60,000 bases of DNA from Prorocentrum cordatum (GCA_963575745.1 CAUYUJ010019348.1:351001-411000); one strand, 5' to 3'; counted from the stretch's first letter, positions 1 to 11,087 are shown. Numbers and translations: made by a program. Notes: generated from the letters alone by a model not told the origin.

Positions 1-192
1 GTCGAACTTCGCGGAAGAACAAGCGTCGGGTTGGCCACCGCCGGGGAGGGTGGTGCTGGAGAGGGCACGCAAGGTGGGTGACTCACAACACTCTCGAAAT
101 CAGTGAGGCTTGGTCCGCTTTCTGGGGAATGGGAGACGCAAGATTCGTAGGTCGGAGATATGTCGTCAGCGGATCTTGCAACCCGGCCAGGA

Positions 193-1800
193 TCAAGGGG
201 GGGCGGAATTGGTAAGTGTGGGAAGGGATCGGCATGCGGAGGCAACTGGGCGGTAGGGATCGGAGGCGGAGGTGGATCGCATTCTTCCCTCTCTGGGGAG
301 AGAAGCTCCTGCAGGGCAATCATTACGTATTTGATTCATCCCCCGTGCCGGGTCAGAGACCGAAGTCGGTGCAGCTGGAGTTGGAATAGTAGTCGGTCGT
401 GTCGCCGATGAGGCCACAATCGGTATTATGAACGGTGTTGTCGCGATATTGAAACCAAGATTTCCCAATGCACCCATGGCACGTTGTCGCGCTTCGTGTG
501 TATTTGCAACCAATGGTTGATGTTGTTGTGGTCGGAGTACGCCTACCCCTACACCGTTGTTGCCCATATTGCGCGCGGCTGCATCTTTTGCAAGTCCCAA
601 TGCCCGCAGCGCTGCGATAGCTTCTTCTCGTGTAGGCCCAGGGTTTGTAGCTTCCCCAATGCGTACACCGCGTAGTGGGGAGCACCCGTATGGTAAAGTG
701 CATGTAGACGTTGGAGCTAGTGGATTCTGAAGTTGTTCCTCCAGAGGTGGACATTGTCGTGGCCCAAGGTTGGATGCTTCTCCCATTCGGCACCCACTGG
801 GTGATGTAGCCGAGCTGGTCGTATCCCAGAATTTGTCGAATGGCGGTGGTCCTGGGTTTGAAATTTTTCCAATGCATTGTCCGGCAAGCGGTGTTGGGCG
901 GAACAATAACATGTCGTATTGTAGTGAATATGTGTCGTAGAACACCATTTACATACGCAACCGCAAATAATAATACTGCGGTGTATAATGGTTTCCGCAA
1001 TAACCACAATCGAAATAGACCTTGTATATTGTACCATGTGTAATCGAAACAAACCCACACCAATATATGTTTGTACATTATTCGCAGTTCTTGGTTGCAC
1101 GCAGTTGGAGTCGTACCCGAACTCACTGTAAGATCAGTATGTGGTAATTAGCATCCACCTCTCGCCCAAAATTCGTAAGATACAATATAACCGTCATCGT
1201 TGTCATAAGGCATGCGCGCATGAACCGGCGTTTGTCGTAAATTACCAATTGGGATGGTGTCGTAAGTGGTGTGGTCGGAGGCAGTGTGTTCCCATAACCA
1301 GTACCATAGACGGGTAACTCATCCGCAAGTGGCCCTCCAAATACCGCATCCGTAAGTGGTCCTCCAAGTACATTGCCAAACGGGCACACACACGCAGAAG
1401 CTTCGTGCATCGTCGAAGTCGGGCAAATCTGTAGCGCCATAGCCGGCGCTTTGTCGGAAGTCGTTCCCAGACTAAGCACCAAACAACGTGGTTGCATTGT
1501 ATTCGTCGTAGCGCCGGAAGTCGCAGCGCCGGAAGTCATTGTCGGATTCGCGATGGGGGTCGATGTCGGAGCTGTGGCTGAGTTCCCGCTGACTTTACGT
1601 AAGGATTCGGATGCCGTCGTAGATAGCAGCCGTAGTCGTTGAAGTTGTGGTCGGTTCCGCGGAGCCCATTCCATAATGCCGTGCCAAAATGCCGTAATTT
1701 CGGTGTTGTCGTAGGCGTACGTGATGAAATCGGCGTGGAGGCCAACGTTGTCGGAGATAGTGTCCGTGCTGGTGTAGGTGCCGGCCGTGAACGCCGCCAT
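193..1800 (-). pseudogene. Family I element, Thr-rich / hydrophobic / NPGP-motif region (unit A)
   Basis: Three overlapping frames on the minus strand carry this part. The first (1800 to about 1123) is rich in Thr, Ser and Pro. The second holds a strongly hydrophobic stretch (…LFRLWLLRKPLYTAVLLFA), a possible second membrane segment. The third contains three copies of a motif of the form SP-x-x-G-(V/C)-R-(I/M)-G-E-A-(T/S)-N-(P/L)-GP; the last, RIGEATNPGP, has NPGP encoded by 634-645. It is followed by TREEAIAALRALGLA, which has a counterpart in the family II element. Frame changes near 1123 and 950 mean this copy is not intact unless spliced. Function is unknown; the position N-terminal to the RT suggests a polyprotein leader. 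Confidence 0.7.
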
Positions 1801-2155
1801 CGGAGTGGTCGTATGTGTCGGAGCCGCCGTAGTCGGAGTTGGTGCTGGAGCCGTACTTAGAGACTGTATTGCCTTACCTGCTGGATCTAATGAACTGGCT
1901 GTGCTTATTTTTTTTATTTCTTCGATTCTTCTTTTGTTTGTTGATGCCTTGAATTCTTACCTGCTGGATCTAATGAAAGGTCGGGAATCCGAAACGGGAT
2001 CAACACAATCGAGCCTTCGTCGTCATTTTCGGGAGGAGTGTGGGCGGGCGGAGGAATCGGGGTAGCAAAATCGTTCGACATACGTCCATTCGACGGTGGC
2101 TGTGGTGCGGGAGTGGGGATGCGAATGGGGTGGGCGATCAAGTCTGGGATTGGAG

Positions 2156-2896
2156 TCAAGGAACTACTGAAGATGCAAGACACTTGATGCTCTTCCTGTC
2201 TCCTCCTCCCCCTTCCGTCTTGCCGACCGTTACCGTCACATCTGTCGAAGATGATGTCTGTAATGCGGTCGCCGGTAGTACAAGTAATGGCACCGTGTGG
2301 GTCGATGCCAATGCAGGTGTCGTTGTAGACGTTCTCCCATTTGATATCGGAGTCGTCGCCGGAGTGTGTGCGGATGGCATTGGTGAAACTGTCGCCGATG
2401 ATGCTGGGGTGGGTGCCGCTCTTGTGGTAACCACTCATCCGAAGATTGGCATTGCAAACGTTGTGGTCGCCGATCTTGGAGCCACCTCCCGAACAAATAT
2501 TGTCCGCATCAAATGCATTACCAAACGGGTATATGTAGAAATACGCTTTGCATATTCTGTCCGGAAGCCAACAACACAGAGTCCAAGTGGTGCTGCGACG
2601 GGCAAGCCGAGAAGGACTCTGGTCAACAGCACAGTCTCGGATACCCCCGCTTGTTGGGCCATGTCCCGTACTGCCGCCGGTCCCCCAGCCCGGACGTAGT
2701 GGGCAAAGTCGAGGCGGTTGCGGTCGGCCTCTGAAACGAACCGCATGTTTTGGCGTGGCAGCCCATATTGTTTCACAAGCAACCCGCTGATCAAAGCACC
2801 CAGTATGACACCCACCAAGCACCACCCCCAACTCACAGCGAACGGGCCGAACCATGGGTACTGGTAGTACGCAGTCTCCATGCCTAGACACACCAT
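2156..2896 (-). CDS. N-terminal single-membrane-segment protein of family I element (unit A)
   Basis: ATG at 2896. Residues about 12-40 form one hydrophobic segment (…FGPFAVSWGWCLVGVILGAL), followed by a helical domain (RNRLDFAHYVRAGGPAAVRD…) and then a Thr/Ser/Pro-rich stalk. One in-frame stop near 2435 separates the stalk, but the other copy (from 19939) reads through at that point, so the stop is probably a copy-specific mutation. The family II element starts with a recognisably related protein (GFAPFAVCYGWLAFGAFLGI…), so this frame is conserved between families and likely real. I do not know a named family for it. Its role could be membrane anchoring of the element's product; that is inference. 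Confidence 0.6.
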
Positions 2897-2939
2897 GCTG
2901 CCACTTGCTTCCGTTTCCGCCGTTTGCCCCCCGCCTCTT

Positions 2940-2940
<1 letters not shown>

Positions 2941-2994
<54 letters not shown>

Positions 2995-3027
2995 TTTTTT
3001 TTTTTTTGTTTTTTTTTTTTTTTTTTA

Positions 3028-3120
<93 letters not shown>

Positions 3121-3145
3121 CTTATTTTTTTTTTTTTTTTTTTTT

Positions 3146-3177
<32 letters not shown>
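2941..3177. repeat. Poly(T) tract of about 237 bp with rare interruptions
   Basis: An almost pure T run on the plus strand with a few single A, G or C bases. In the homologous unit (about 19968-19977) the same place holds only a few A-rich Lys codons of gene G, so this is a local expansion or insertion in unit A. Read on the minus strand it would turn the C-terminus of gene G into poly-Lys. An assembly or sequencing artefact is possible. Confidence 0.9.
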
Positions 3178-3179
<2 letters not shown>

Positions 3180-4592
3180 CCCAGCCCCCCCAGGAGCCGC
3201 CCCTGCCGCCAGAGCCGGCCTTGCGCTTGCCCTGGTGGGCCTGCTGGGCCTGCTGCGCGGTCAGCCCCTGCTCGGCGCGGTGGGCCTGGCTGCGCTTGGG
3301 CGACGCAGGGGCCCGGGCCGGGCCAGCCCCCTCCGGCCTCGGGGCGGCAGGGGCGCCGCGGAAGTCCTTCTCTTCGAAATCGTACTCACGCTCGGCCTGG
3401 CGGAGCAGCACCTCGTCGAGGGCGAGGGCCGCCTGGTTCGCCTGCGATGGCGGGCGCGCGTCGCGAGCGCGCGGGCGCGGGCGTGAGATGATGGGCGCGG
3501 GCCTGGGAGCCCGCGACCCCGGCGGCAGCCTTGTCGGCCCAGCTGCGGCGGGCGACTTGATCGTAGATCACGCCCAGGACGGACTTGCGGTTCTTCCGCT
3601 GCGCATGGGCAGCCACCTGCGACACGGGCGGAGGGGGGGTTAGCGCCGTGATGGGATTCGCGCGCGTGCGCGAGGTGCCATCAGGCAGATCTGCTTGTGG
3701 GCCAGCGCCGATGCAAAGTCGAGCTGCTCCGTGACGGCAGCAGCTATTGCGGTCCTGCACAGCCAGCGGCGAGGGGAAGGCGAGCCCGCGGGACGCGCGG
3801 GCGGCGCGCAAGGTCGAAGGGGGCACTGGTCCATGGCGAGGTGCCATTCGGTCCAGCCCAGCAGCTGGGGCTTGGCCCCGGCGTTCCCGCCGGCCTGAGC
3901 GTCGACGTCGGCCTGGGGCCGGAAGTTGCTGGAGGCGCCAGAGGGGAGCCAGTGGCGCAGGTCGACGTTGACGAAGGGGGCTGCGACGCCCTTCTTCCGT
4001 TTCAGGCGGTCAACCTCAGACGCGAGGGAATCGACGCGCGCGGCCCTGGCGAGGCGGACGCGAGCGGAAGGCGGCGTGCCGGGCCGACAGTGAGGGGGGG
4101 CGCGCCTTGGCCAAGCCGAGGCGGGCAAGTTGGCCAAGGTGACTGCGCCCAGCTTCGCCTGGACGTCCACGTGCACCGTGGGGGCGTCGTCCTTGTTGAG
4201 ATGCGGGTGAGCTCCGTCAGCGGATCCGCTGCGGGTGCCGCTGGGCCGGCCGGGCGGGCGGTTCCGGCGGGGGCGAACTCCTTCTTCGCCGCCTGCGAGA
4301 CGGCGTCGCGAAACGACGGCGGCCATGTCGAGAGCGTGCGCCTTGCCGGGCGAGTCGGCAATCGTGCTCGGATCCACATGCACGAGGGTCTGGGGTGTGA
4401 ACACCTGACGCGCGGACGGAGAGGGAGGGGGGAGGGCGAGGCGCGCGCGCGCGGGTCGGCCGGCGGGCGGACGCGCGCCTGATGCTTGTTGAGCAAAGCG
4501 GCCATGTCCTTGACCCAGCCGTCTTTGTCGGGCGCCCCAGGCGGCGCGGCATGTTTCGCAAGGAAAGAGAGCATTGCTTCGGCCGCCGACAT
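3178..4592 (-). pseudogene. Gene G (unit A): intron-bearing protein of unknown function
   Basis: The likely start is the ATG at 4592 (MSAAEAMLSFLAKHAAPPGA…). The frame changes several times, but most changes disappear if short introns are removed: NKHQ|VFTPQTLVHVDPS across 4405-4478, PASAWPR|…VDSLASEVDRLKRKK, ALAHKQICLM|VAAHAQRKNRKS, and GSQ|AALALDEVLLRQAER. The C-terminus is Gly/Trp/Lys-rich (GGRGGSWGGWGKK). An 11-bp duplication around CTCAAC breaks the frame in both copies, and the 237-bp poly(T) interrupts the 3' end here, so this copy is probably damaged. Because introns are kept, the two copies arose by DNA duplication, not reverse transcription. The product is not recognised; a gag-like basic protein is one possibility. 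Confidence 0.6.
4405..4478 (-). other. Predicted 74-nt GC-AG intron in gene G
   Basis: Exon 1 ends in CAG at 4479, the intron starts GC and ends AG, and the next exon begins GTG at 4404, restoring the frame NKHQ|VFTP. The AG|G repeat at both borders and the GC donor are typical of dinoflagellate introns. In the second copy the acceptor AG is changed to GG (near 21215). Confidence 0.65.
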
Positions 4593-4888
4593 GGCGGTGA
4601 TCGCGTGCGCAGCGAAGGGAGGCGATGCCTGGCTTCGGTCGCTCAGTGCGGCGCGCCGCGCCCGCTCGGGTCTCCTTGCCCGGGCGACCCAGCTGGGGGT
4701 CTGACGGTTGGGCGGGAGCCTCGGAATAACCGAAGTACGAACGGCAGCGAGAGCCGCCGACGAGTTAACGGGCCAGCCGTGGAGGCCCGAGAGCGACGGC
4801 GATCGAGCCACACGCATGGTGCCACGCTTAGCGATCCGCGGGTCCCGGGGGCGCGGGAGGGGCCGGCGGGGTGGCGGAGCCCGATGAG

Positions 4889-5043
4889 CCGACCCGGGCC
4901 GCGCCGCCCGGACCATCCGCCGGGGCCGCCGGCCGCCGTCGTCGAGAAGCCGACCAGGACCGCGCCGCCCGGGCCATCCGCCGGGGCCGCCGGCTGCCTT
5001 CGTCGGGAAGCCGAGCCAGAACGTGCCGCTCGGACCGTCCGCC
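4889..5043. repeat. 61-bp tandem monomers upstream of gene G (unit A)
   Basis: Monomers start at 4889, 4950 and 5011, the last one partial; each begins CCGA(C/G)CC and holds GCCGCC(C/G)GGACCATCCGCCG-like sequence. The same array occurs at 21691-21845. The homology between the two units ends at the same base of the third monomer, next to the poly(T) tail of the neighbouring element. Confidence 0.8.
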
Positions 5044-5044
<1 letters not shown>

Positions 5045-5092
<48 letters not shown>

Positions 5093-5104
5093 TTTTTTTT
5101 TTTT
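5045..5104. repeat. Poly(T) (3' poly(A) tail of element 1)
   Basis: Forty-seven T, one G, then twelve T on the plus strand, followed by an A/G-rich (coding strand) stretch to about 5175. It marks the 3' end of the minus-strand element and the exact point where homology to 21845 stops. Confidence 0.85.
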
Positions 5105-5279
5105 GTTTGTTTTCTTTGTCTCCTCATCTTCTTCTCTTATTCTTCTTCTTATTCTTCTTATTTTCTTATTCTTCTCTCTCGCGCACAAACGAACGCCGAC
5201 GTGCAGCCGAGGTGAAGACGCGGCGCGAGACCAAGGTCGCAGTCGTTTTGAACGAGCAGGTGCTCAGGCTAAAGCAGCG

Positions 5280-5630
5280 TCAAAGGAGAGGAGGAGGAGA
5301 GGAGGAGGAGGAGGAGGAGGAGGAGGAGGAGGAGGAGGAGGAGGAGGGAGGGAGAGGAGGAGGAGGAGGAGAGGAGGAGGAGGAGGAGGAGGAGGAGGAG
5401 GAGGATAGAGGAGGGGATGAGGAGGAAGAGGAGGAGGAGGAGGAGGAAGGAGGAGGAGGAGGAGGAGGAAGGGGAGGGGAAGAGGAGGAGGAGGAGGATG
5501 GGGTAGGAGGAGGGGGAGGACGAGGAGGAGGAGGAGGAGGAGGAGGAGGAGGAGGAGGAGGAGGGCGAGGGGGAGGAGGAGGAGGAGGAGGAGGAGGAGG
5601 AGGAGGAGGAGGAGGAGGGGGCGAGGAGGG
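5280..5630. repeat. (GGA)n / (TCC)n tract after the stop codon of element 1
   Basis: About 350 bp of imperfect GGA on the plus strand, that is TCC on the coding strand, starting immediately after the stop at 5631. The flank at 5265-5279 reads GCTGCTTTAG on the coding strand, a motif shared with the other elements. Confidence 0.9.
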
Positions 5631-8600
5631 TCACACGACCTCGAGGTCGGCCAGACTCCAGCGGTGCCTGGTGTAGGTCGGCATGGTCATGTAAGACCGC
5701 GCGTGCCACAGCGGATTGCAAGGCAAGGCCGAGGGGCCCCCACCACCTGTGCACTAAGCCTAACGCAGCCCCTTTCCGTGCGCGCGCGTGCAGCCCCCGC
5801 GCGTGCTCAGATGCCACATTGGGAACAAACCACATAGATTGTTTCCCCCATCTGCCGTGCACTTCCGATCCAAGTGACAATAGTTTCCCCAATCCCGTCG
5901 TCGCAACCTCGTTGTAGGTCGTGTTGTTTTTATTTTGTTCATTGTCAAATAAACGCCCACCTTGGTTGCTCGTCCCTGCCCGGGGGCAGCCGCTCCGAGA
6001 GATCGGGGAAAGGGTGCATACATCGCAGAAGAGCGGTGCCCCGCGAGCAAGTGACAAACCTGGGGCGATGAGGTCCAATCGTCGCAAGTCCCCAGCTGGT
6101 ACTGGGACGTGGGTATCCCTTAGAAGACGTTCAACGTTACGGTCTGGTATTGCACCACCCGCTTCCATCAGCACTTGCCTCCGCGCTGTCACCATGGCGG
6201 TACGCCGTGCGTTGAGGCGAGCCCCTCCGTTGTCGGCTAACCTGGGGAAGCCGTGCGGATCCGGCCCATCACAAACCACAGCCAGCCCCAAACGTCGGCG
6301 CACTGCACATCTGAAATACTCGTTGTTGCACGTTGTAGCCGGAATTGTGGGGCACACCGTCAACCACGCACTCGCGTACGGCCCCATGCACGATTGAAGC
6401 CGTGCTTTACCACGGGATGCTGCATTTGTCCTGTTTTGTTGTGCTGGGAAATCCCGCTGGAGCTGCGTCCGCGCAGCTGTTTCCAAACCGTTGGACGCGT
6501 GGAATTGCCAACCGTGGGACCATTCCCCTAAGGCTAGGGGGTTTTCGGCTTGATCTGGAGGCTCAGGAGGCCGGGCCCCGGCAGCAGCATCGTGCCATGT
6601 AGGTCGGTTACTCCACCCAGTAGTATCGCGCGACCTCCCAGCTTGTTCCGCGCCCACCAGGCACGCAGGACCGCGTAGTGGTTGTCCCGCCGGCGTATCT
6701 TGAATAGCTGTAAGGTGGAAAAGCATGTTGCGACCTAGGCTTGGGAATCGTTGCAGTAAGTCAGGGGGCGAATCCGCCCAGCTCGCCCAGAATGCCGCAG
6801 GAGCAGTCCTCGTAGAGTCCCGCAGGCCCATGCCCCCAAGCCGCAACGGGAGCGATGCTTGGGCAACCCAGTTGTCGCACGTGACGCCGCGCAGATCGTA
6901 GCACCAATCGTCGGGCGTAGGGATGCCAAATAGTAGTCGGAAGGTCTCTATAATACTGTGGTCGTGGGACGCCGTAGCGATGCGTGCCAAATCGGTGGCA
7001 ACGTCCGGAGTAGGTGGTTGATGATGGGCACGGCGCAAAAGTAGAGCATGAGCCATGCTGCTTGTAAAGAGGGGAGCTTGGGAATCCACTGTAACAGCTT
7101 CTCCCTCTCACAAGCTAGTCGTGCCCCAAATGCTTCGACATAAGCATCCGTTCCAAACGGTGTTCCGAGGATCTTAATGCCCCGTTCGTGTGTCTCTGCA
7201 TCGCATTTCCATGCGTCGGGCGGGATGTCGGTCAAGTTATCTGGACGTTGTGATATAGTAGGCCCTCATATTGCAAGTTTGCCAACATTGACGTCGATGT
7301 GACAAGATGTAGATAAGTCATTGCGCACCGTGGCCATTACGTGCGCAACTTCGCCAGGGTCGCATATGACGTAAATGTCGTCCAAATACGCAAGGACTTC
7401 TGCCCCCGGTGGCAATCTCTCGTTGATTCGTCGCAGTGCTATGTTGATTGCCAGACAAAATAAGGCAGGCATGAGTGCGTCACCTTGTTCCCCCCCATCG
7501 CCTTGGAAGATTGTGTGCGCCTTCCCACAAGCATCGACCCACCTGAATTTAAATGTGATCCCGTACCAGAGCCGCACGAAGGGGATAAGACCATGCAGTT
7601 TCCAGTTACCAAGTAGAGCTTCGAACATGCGCGTTCTGCATACGTGGTCAAATGCGCCCACCCCGTCGATGCTGACAAGTACTTTGCGTGGGTTCGCGTC
7701 GACCAAGTACTGCAACATGTGCACTGCTGAATCCGTGCCGCTTCGATCGCTGAGGCCGAAGTTGCACGGCCGGACTACGTCTCGAAATTATTGTTGGCAT
7801 TGCCGCGCCAGGCGTTTTGCGACGAGTCGGCGAAACGAATCCCCAGCCGCAATTCCAAGTACCTTGTTGTTCGGCTTTTTCAAAGCAGTAAGTGTCGATG
7901 CATGTAATAGGTCGCGAATGTCTGGCGGGATGCGTGCTTGGGCAAGCCTTTCGGCCACGTCGCACAAGGCGTCGTAAGCTGTAGTATTTTCCATGCAGAT
8001 TTTGTAATACTCGTACCTTCCACCCCATAGCCCAGCACTCTGACCCCGTCGGGATCGCCGAAGTACTTCAGCAAAGATCTGCCGATCCAATTGGATTTCC
8101 GATCTCGGCCGAAACGCCGCGAATCCTGGAGGGAAGGGCTCGGAAGGGGGGCGGCGGGCGGAGGGCGGGGTCACGGAGTTCCTCGAGGGTCTCCTCGGCC
8201 CCTGGGGCCAGGCCCGGAGAGCTTAGGAGACGGGCTGCATGACTCAATTCCCCCATTTGCGCAAGCCCTAAGGCTTTGCCAATCTGCGGGGCGGTGGATT
8301 CGCGTTATCGCACAGGTTTTTTTTTTCGGAGGCTGTTGAGCGGATTCGTACAGTTTGCCCCAGTCCCCGTTATCATACCAAGCCGCGCGTTGTTTGAGTT
8401 CACGTTCCCCTGCAGCCCCACCGCGCGCCGTGTGATGAAGGAGGAGACGCGGTAGTAATATGAACAACTTCCACGCTTGTTGACATGTCTCCACACGCTC
8501 ATGGTTGATGTCCCATAGCACAGTAGAGATTTCAATTTCATGTAGGACTTGCGTCAGAATGCGCAGCCAAGGCCCCCTGATGCACTTCGGTATGTTTTTG

Positions 8601-9350
8601 CACGTGGGCACGTGCTGGTCCATATATTGTTGCATGTCGATTGCCCGTAAGTGTTTCCACCCATCCGGCACAGCGGCAATAGGACCTCGAGCTCCAGGCC
8701 GCGCTTGGACGTCTGCCCCGGGAAGTTGTCCGCCAGATGGTTGTTCTGGTGGCTGGGGAGGTGGTGGATGCAAAGGCGGTGTTGAGGAGACATGTTGATG
8801 CAGAATGTGGGATAAGTCGTGCCGCGCATGAGGTGTATCGTATAAACACACCGCGGCTGTCAAAATCCCCGCTTCAAGCAACATGATATCGGCATTAACC
8901 ATGCACCTTGGTTCATGAGGTAGTCCTGAGCCTCTTGATTGATATCATTGGGTTCGGAGCTGAACCCTTGCGCTTGCAACCATTCAGCGAGTCCTGGCAT
9001 ATGCGCAATCCCAAATTGTCTGCAAACGTCCCGGAGGCTCTGAAAACCTCGACGCATAGAGTCAGCAGCAATCGTTTCACCGACTGCCTCGAAACACCCC
9101 CCATGCTGTTGAAGTAAACCGAGTGCCCATTGGAATAATGGCTCATCGTCAGTATCCCCTGCTGCGGCTAAAATCAATGGCAACATCAATTTCGACCGCC
9201 GGTTTCTTTTATGATTCGTAATGCCGCGTCCCTCGAAGCAGCGACGGGGAAAGTGTCCAGCACAATCAGAATTGCATTCGCAGCCAATCTCGCACGACCA
9301 GTCGGCACAACCGCCCGAAGATCTCCTGGAATCCCATTCGTAAACCATCA
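5631..9350 (-). pseudogene. Reverse transcriptase and endonuclease of element 1, frameshifted
   Basis: In order on the minus strand: an N-terminal conserved region (DGWKHLRAIDMQQYMD… and ARGGAAGERELKQRAAWYD, 8902-8310), a region before the RT (SAGLWGGRYEYYK), the RT core with VSIDGVGAFDH (about 7650), QGDGGEQGDALMPALF (about 7490) and the catalytic YLDD (7377-7388), then a C-terminal domain with RRLGLAVVCDGPDPHG and the PD-(D/E)XK-like RRLDLIAPG…FCDV. The true C-terminus LADLEVV ends at the TGA of 5631. At least six frame changes (near 5670, 7000, 7250, 7750, 8300 and 8880) make it a pseudogene. RT plus a C-terminal endonuclease places it with target-primed, R2-like non-LTR elements. Confidence 0.93.
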
Positions 9351-11087
9351 ATCTATCCCTTCCGTTGGTGGCAGCCGTGCTCCAGAGTCGGAGCCAACAT
9401 GGATTGGGGGATTTGGGGGCGGCGGTGGTGGCGGCGGGAGTCGGGGGTCGGCACCGTCGTCGGGTCGGGGTAAATCGTCAGTACCATCTTCGTCTTCGAT
9501 ATCGCTCATCGCGCCGATGTCGCATGCAAGCATACGAGTCGCTTGGCTCGTGGGCGGAAGAAGTAGCGCTGCCAGCTCCGGAGGGGGTGCCGGAGGACCA
9601 CGTGGATCGGGGACTGGTGTGGGAGGTCCTTCAGGGGTACTTGTGCCGGGCACGATGCCCAACTCGCGAAGAGCAGATAGCGCTTTATCGCGCGATACTC
9701 TGGGGTGGTGGTGGTCGTCGGGGTTCCGTCGGTGGGATCAGGAGCACCGCGGGCAGGCGCTCCAGAAAAGGGAGGGAGTGATTCGCTCCGACGGGGCGGG
9801 CTGGAGGTCGGGGGAACGTGCGGGCAGCGAGGCGGACCAAACGTCGTAGGGGGGGGCGCGGGTGGTAAGATAATTTCGGGGTGAGTCGAACTTCGCGGAA
9901 GAACAAGCGTCGGGTTGGCCACCGCCGGGGAGGGCGATGCTGGAGAGGGCACGCAAAGTGGGTGACTCACAACACTCTCGAAATCAGTGAGGCTTGGTCC
10001 GCTTTCTGGGGAGTGGGAGACGCAAGATTCGTAGGTCGGAGATGTGTCGTCAGCGGATCTTGCAACCCGGCCAGGATCAATGGGGGGCGGACTTGGTAAG
10101 TGTGCGAAGGGATCGGCATGCGGAGGCAACGGGGCGGTAGGGATCGGAGGCGGAGGTGGATCGCATTCTTCCCTTTCTGGGGAGAGAAGCTCCTGCAGGG
10201 CACAATCATTACGTATTTGATTCATCCCCCGTGCCGGGTCAGAGACCGAAGTCGGTGCAGCTGGAGTTGGAATAGTAGTCGGTCGTGTCGTCGATGAGGC
10301 CACAATCGGCATTGTGAACGGTGTTGTCGCGATATTGAAACCAAGATTTCCCAGTGCATCCATGGCACGTTGTCGCGCTTCGTGTGTATTTGCAACCAGT
10401 GGTTGATGTTGTTGTGGTCGGAGTGCGCCTACTGTTGCCCATGCTGCGCGCGACTGCATCTTTTGCAAGTCCCAATGCCCGCAGCGCTGCGATAGCTTCT
10501 TCTCGTGTAGGCCCAGGGTTTGTAGCTTCCCCAATGCGTACACCGCGTAATGGGGAGCACCCGTATGGTAAAGTGCATGTAGACGTTGGAGCTAGTGGAT
10601 TCTGAAGTTGTTCCTCCAGAGGTGGACATAGTCGTGGCCCAAGGTTGGATGCTTCTCCCATTCGGCACCCACCGGGTGATGTGGCCGAGCTGGTCGTATC
10701 CCAGAATTTGTCGAATGGCGGTGGTCCTGGGTTTGAAGTTTTTCCAATGCATTGTCCGGCAAGCGGTGTTGGGCGGAACAATAGCATGTAGTATTGTAGT
10801 GAATATATGTCGTAGACACCATTTACATACGCAGCCGCAAATAATAATATTGTGGTGTATAGTGGTTTCCGCAATAACCACAATCGAAATAGACTTTGTA
10901 TATTGTACCATGTGTAATCGAAACAAATCCACACCAATATATGTTTGTACATTATTCGCAGTTCTTGGTTGTACGCAGTCGGAGTCGTACCCGAACTCAC
11001 TGTAAGATCAGTATGTGGTAATTCGCATCCACCTCTCGCCCAAAATTCGTAGGATACAATATAACCATCATCGTTGTCATAAGGCAT
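9348..11087 (-). pseudogene. Element 1 leader: hydrophobic segment, NPGP motifs and Pro-rich linker
   Basis: Minus-strand frames hold a hydrophobic stretch (LWLLRKPLYTTILLFAAAYV), then CIGKTSNPGP, RMGEASNLGP and RIGEATNPGP (the last NPGP at 10510-10521), followed by TREEAIAALRALGLAKDA, a long Pro/Ser-rich linker and MLACDIGAMSDIEDED, which matches MLACDIGGMSDMDDED of element 2. The leader is thus physically and evolutionarily part of the RT element. Two or three frame changes are present. Confidence 0.75.

Larger units (their letters stand above)
1..2930 (-). mobile_element. Family I RT element, 5' half (unit A), cut by window edge
   Basis: Positions 1-1419 match 9885-11293 and 1451-2930 match 18578-19970 almost base for base, so this is a second copy of the element whose RT body lies at 5631-9350. 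Here the two parts are joined without interruption at 1419-1451, which makes this copy the empty-site reference for the family II insertion. The N-terminal membrane reading frame and the NPGP region are present. The RT and endonuclease would lie left of base 1 and are not visible. Copy identity and orientation are clear; whether the full element exists is inferred. Confidence 0.85.

Noticed and set aside
2854-3643. Long open frames full of Phe on the plus strand and Lys on the minus strand
   Set aside because: They are direct translations of the poly(T) tract and have no independent coding evidence.
10510-10521. Canonical 2A peptide at NPGP
   Set aside because: The required D-(V/I)-E-x before NPGP is not present; kept only as an NPGP-core motif of unknown function.
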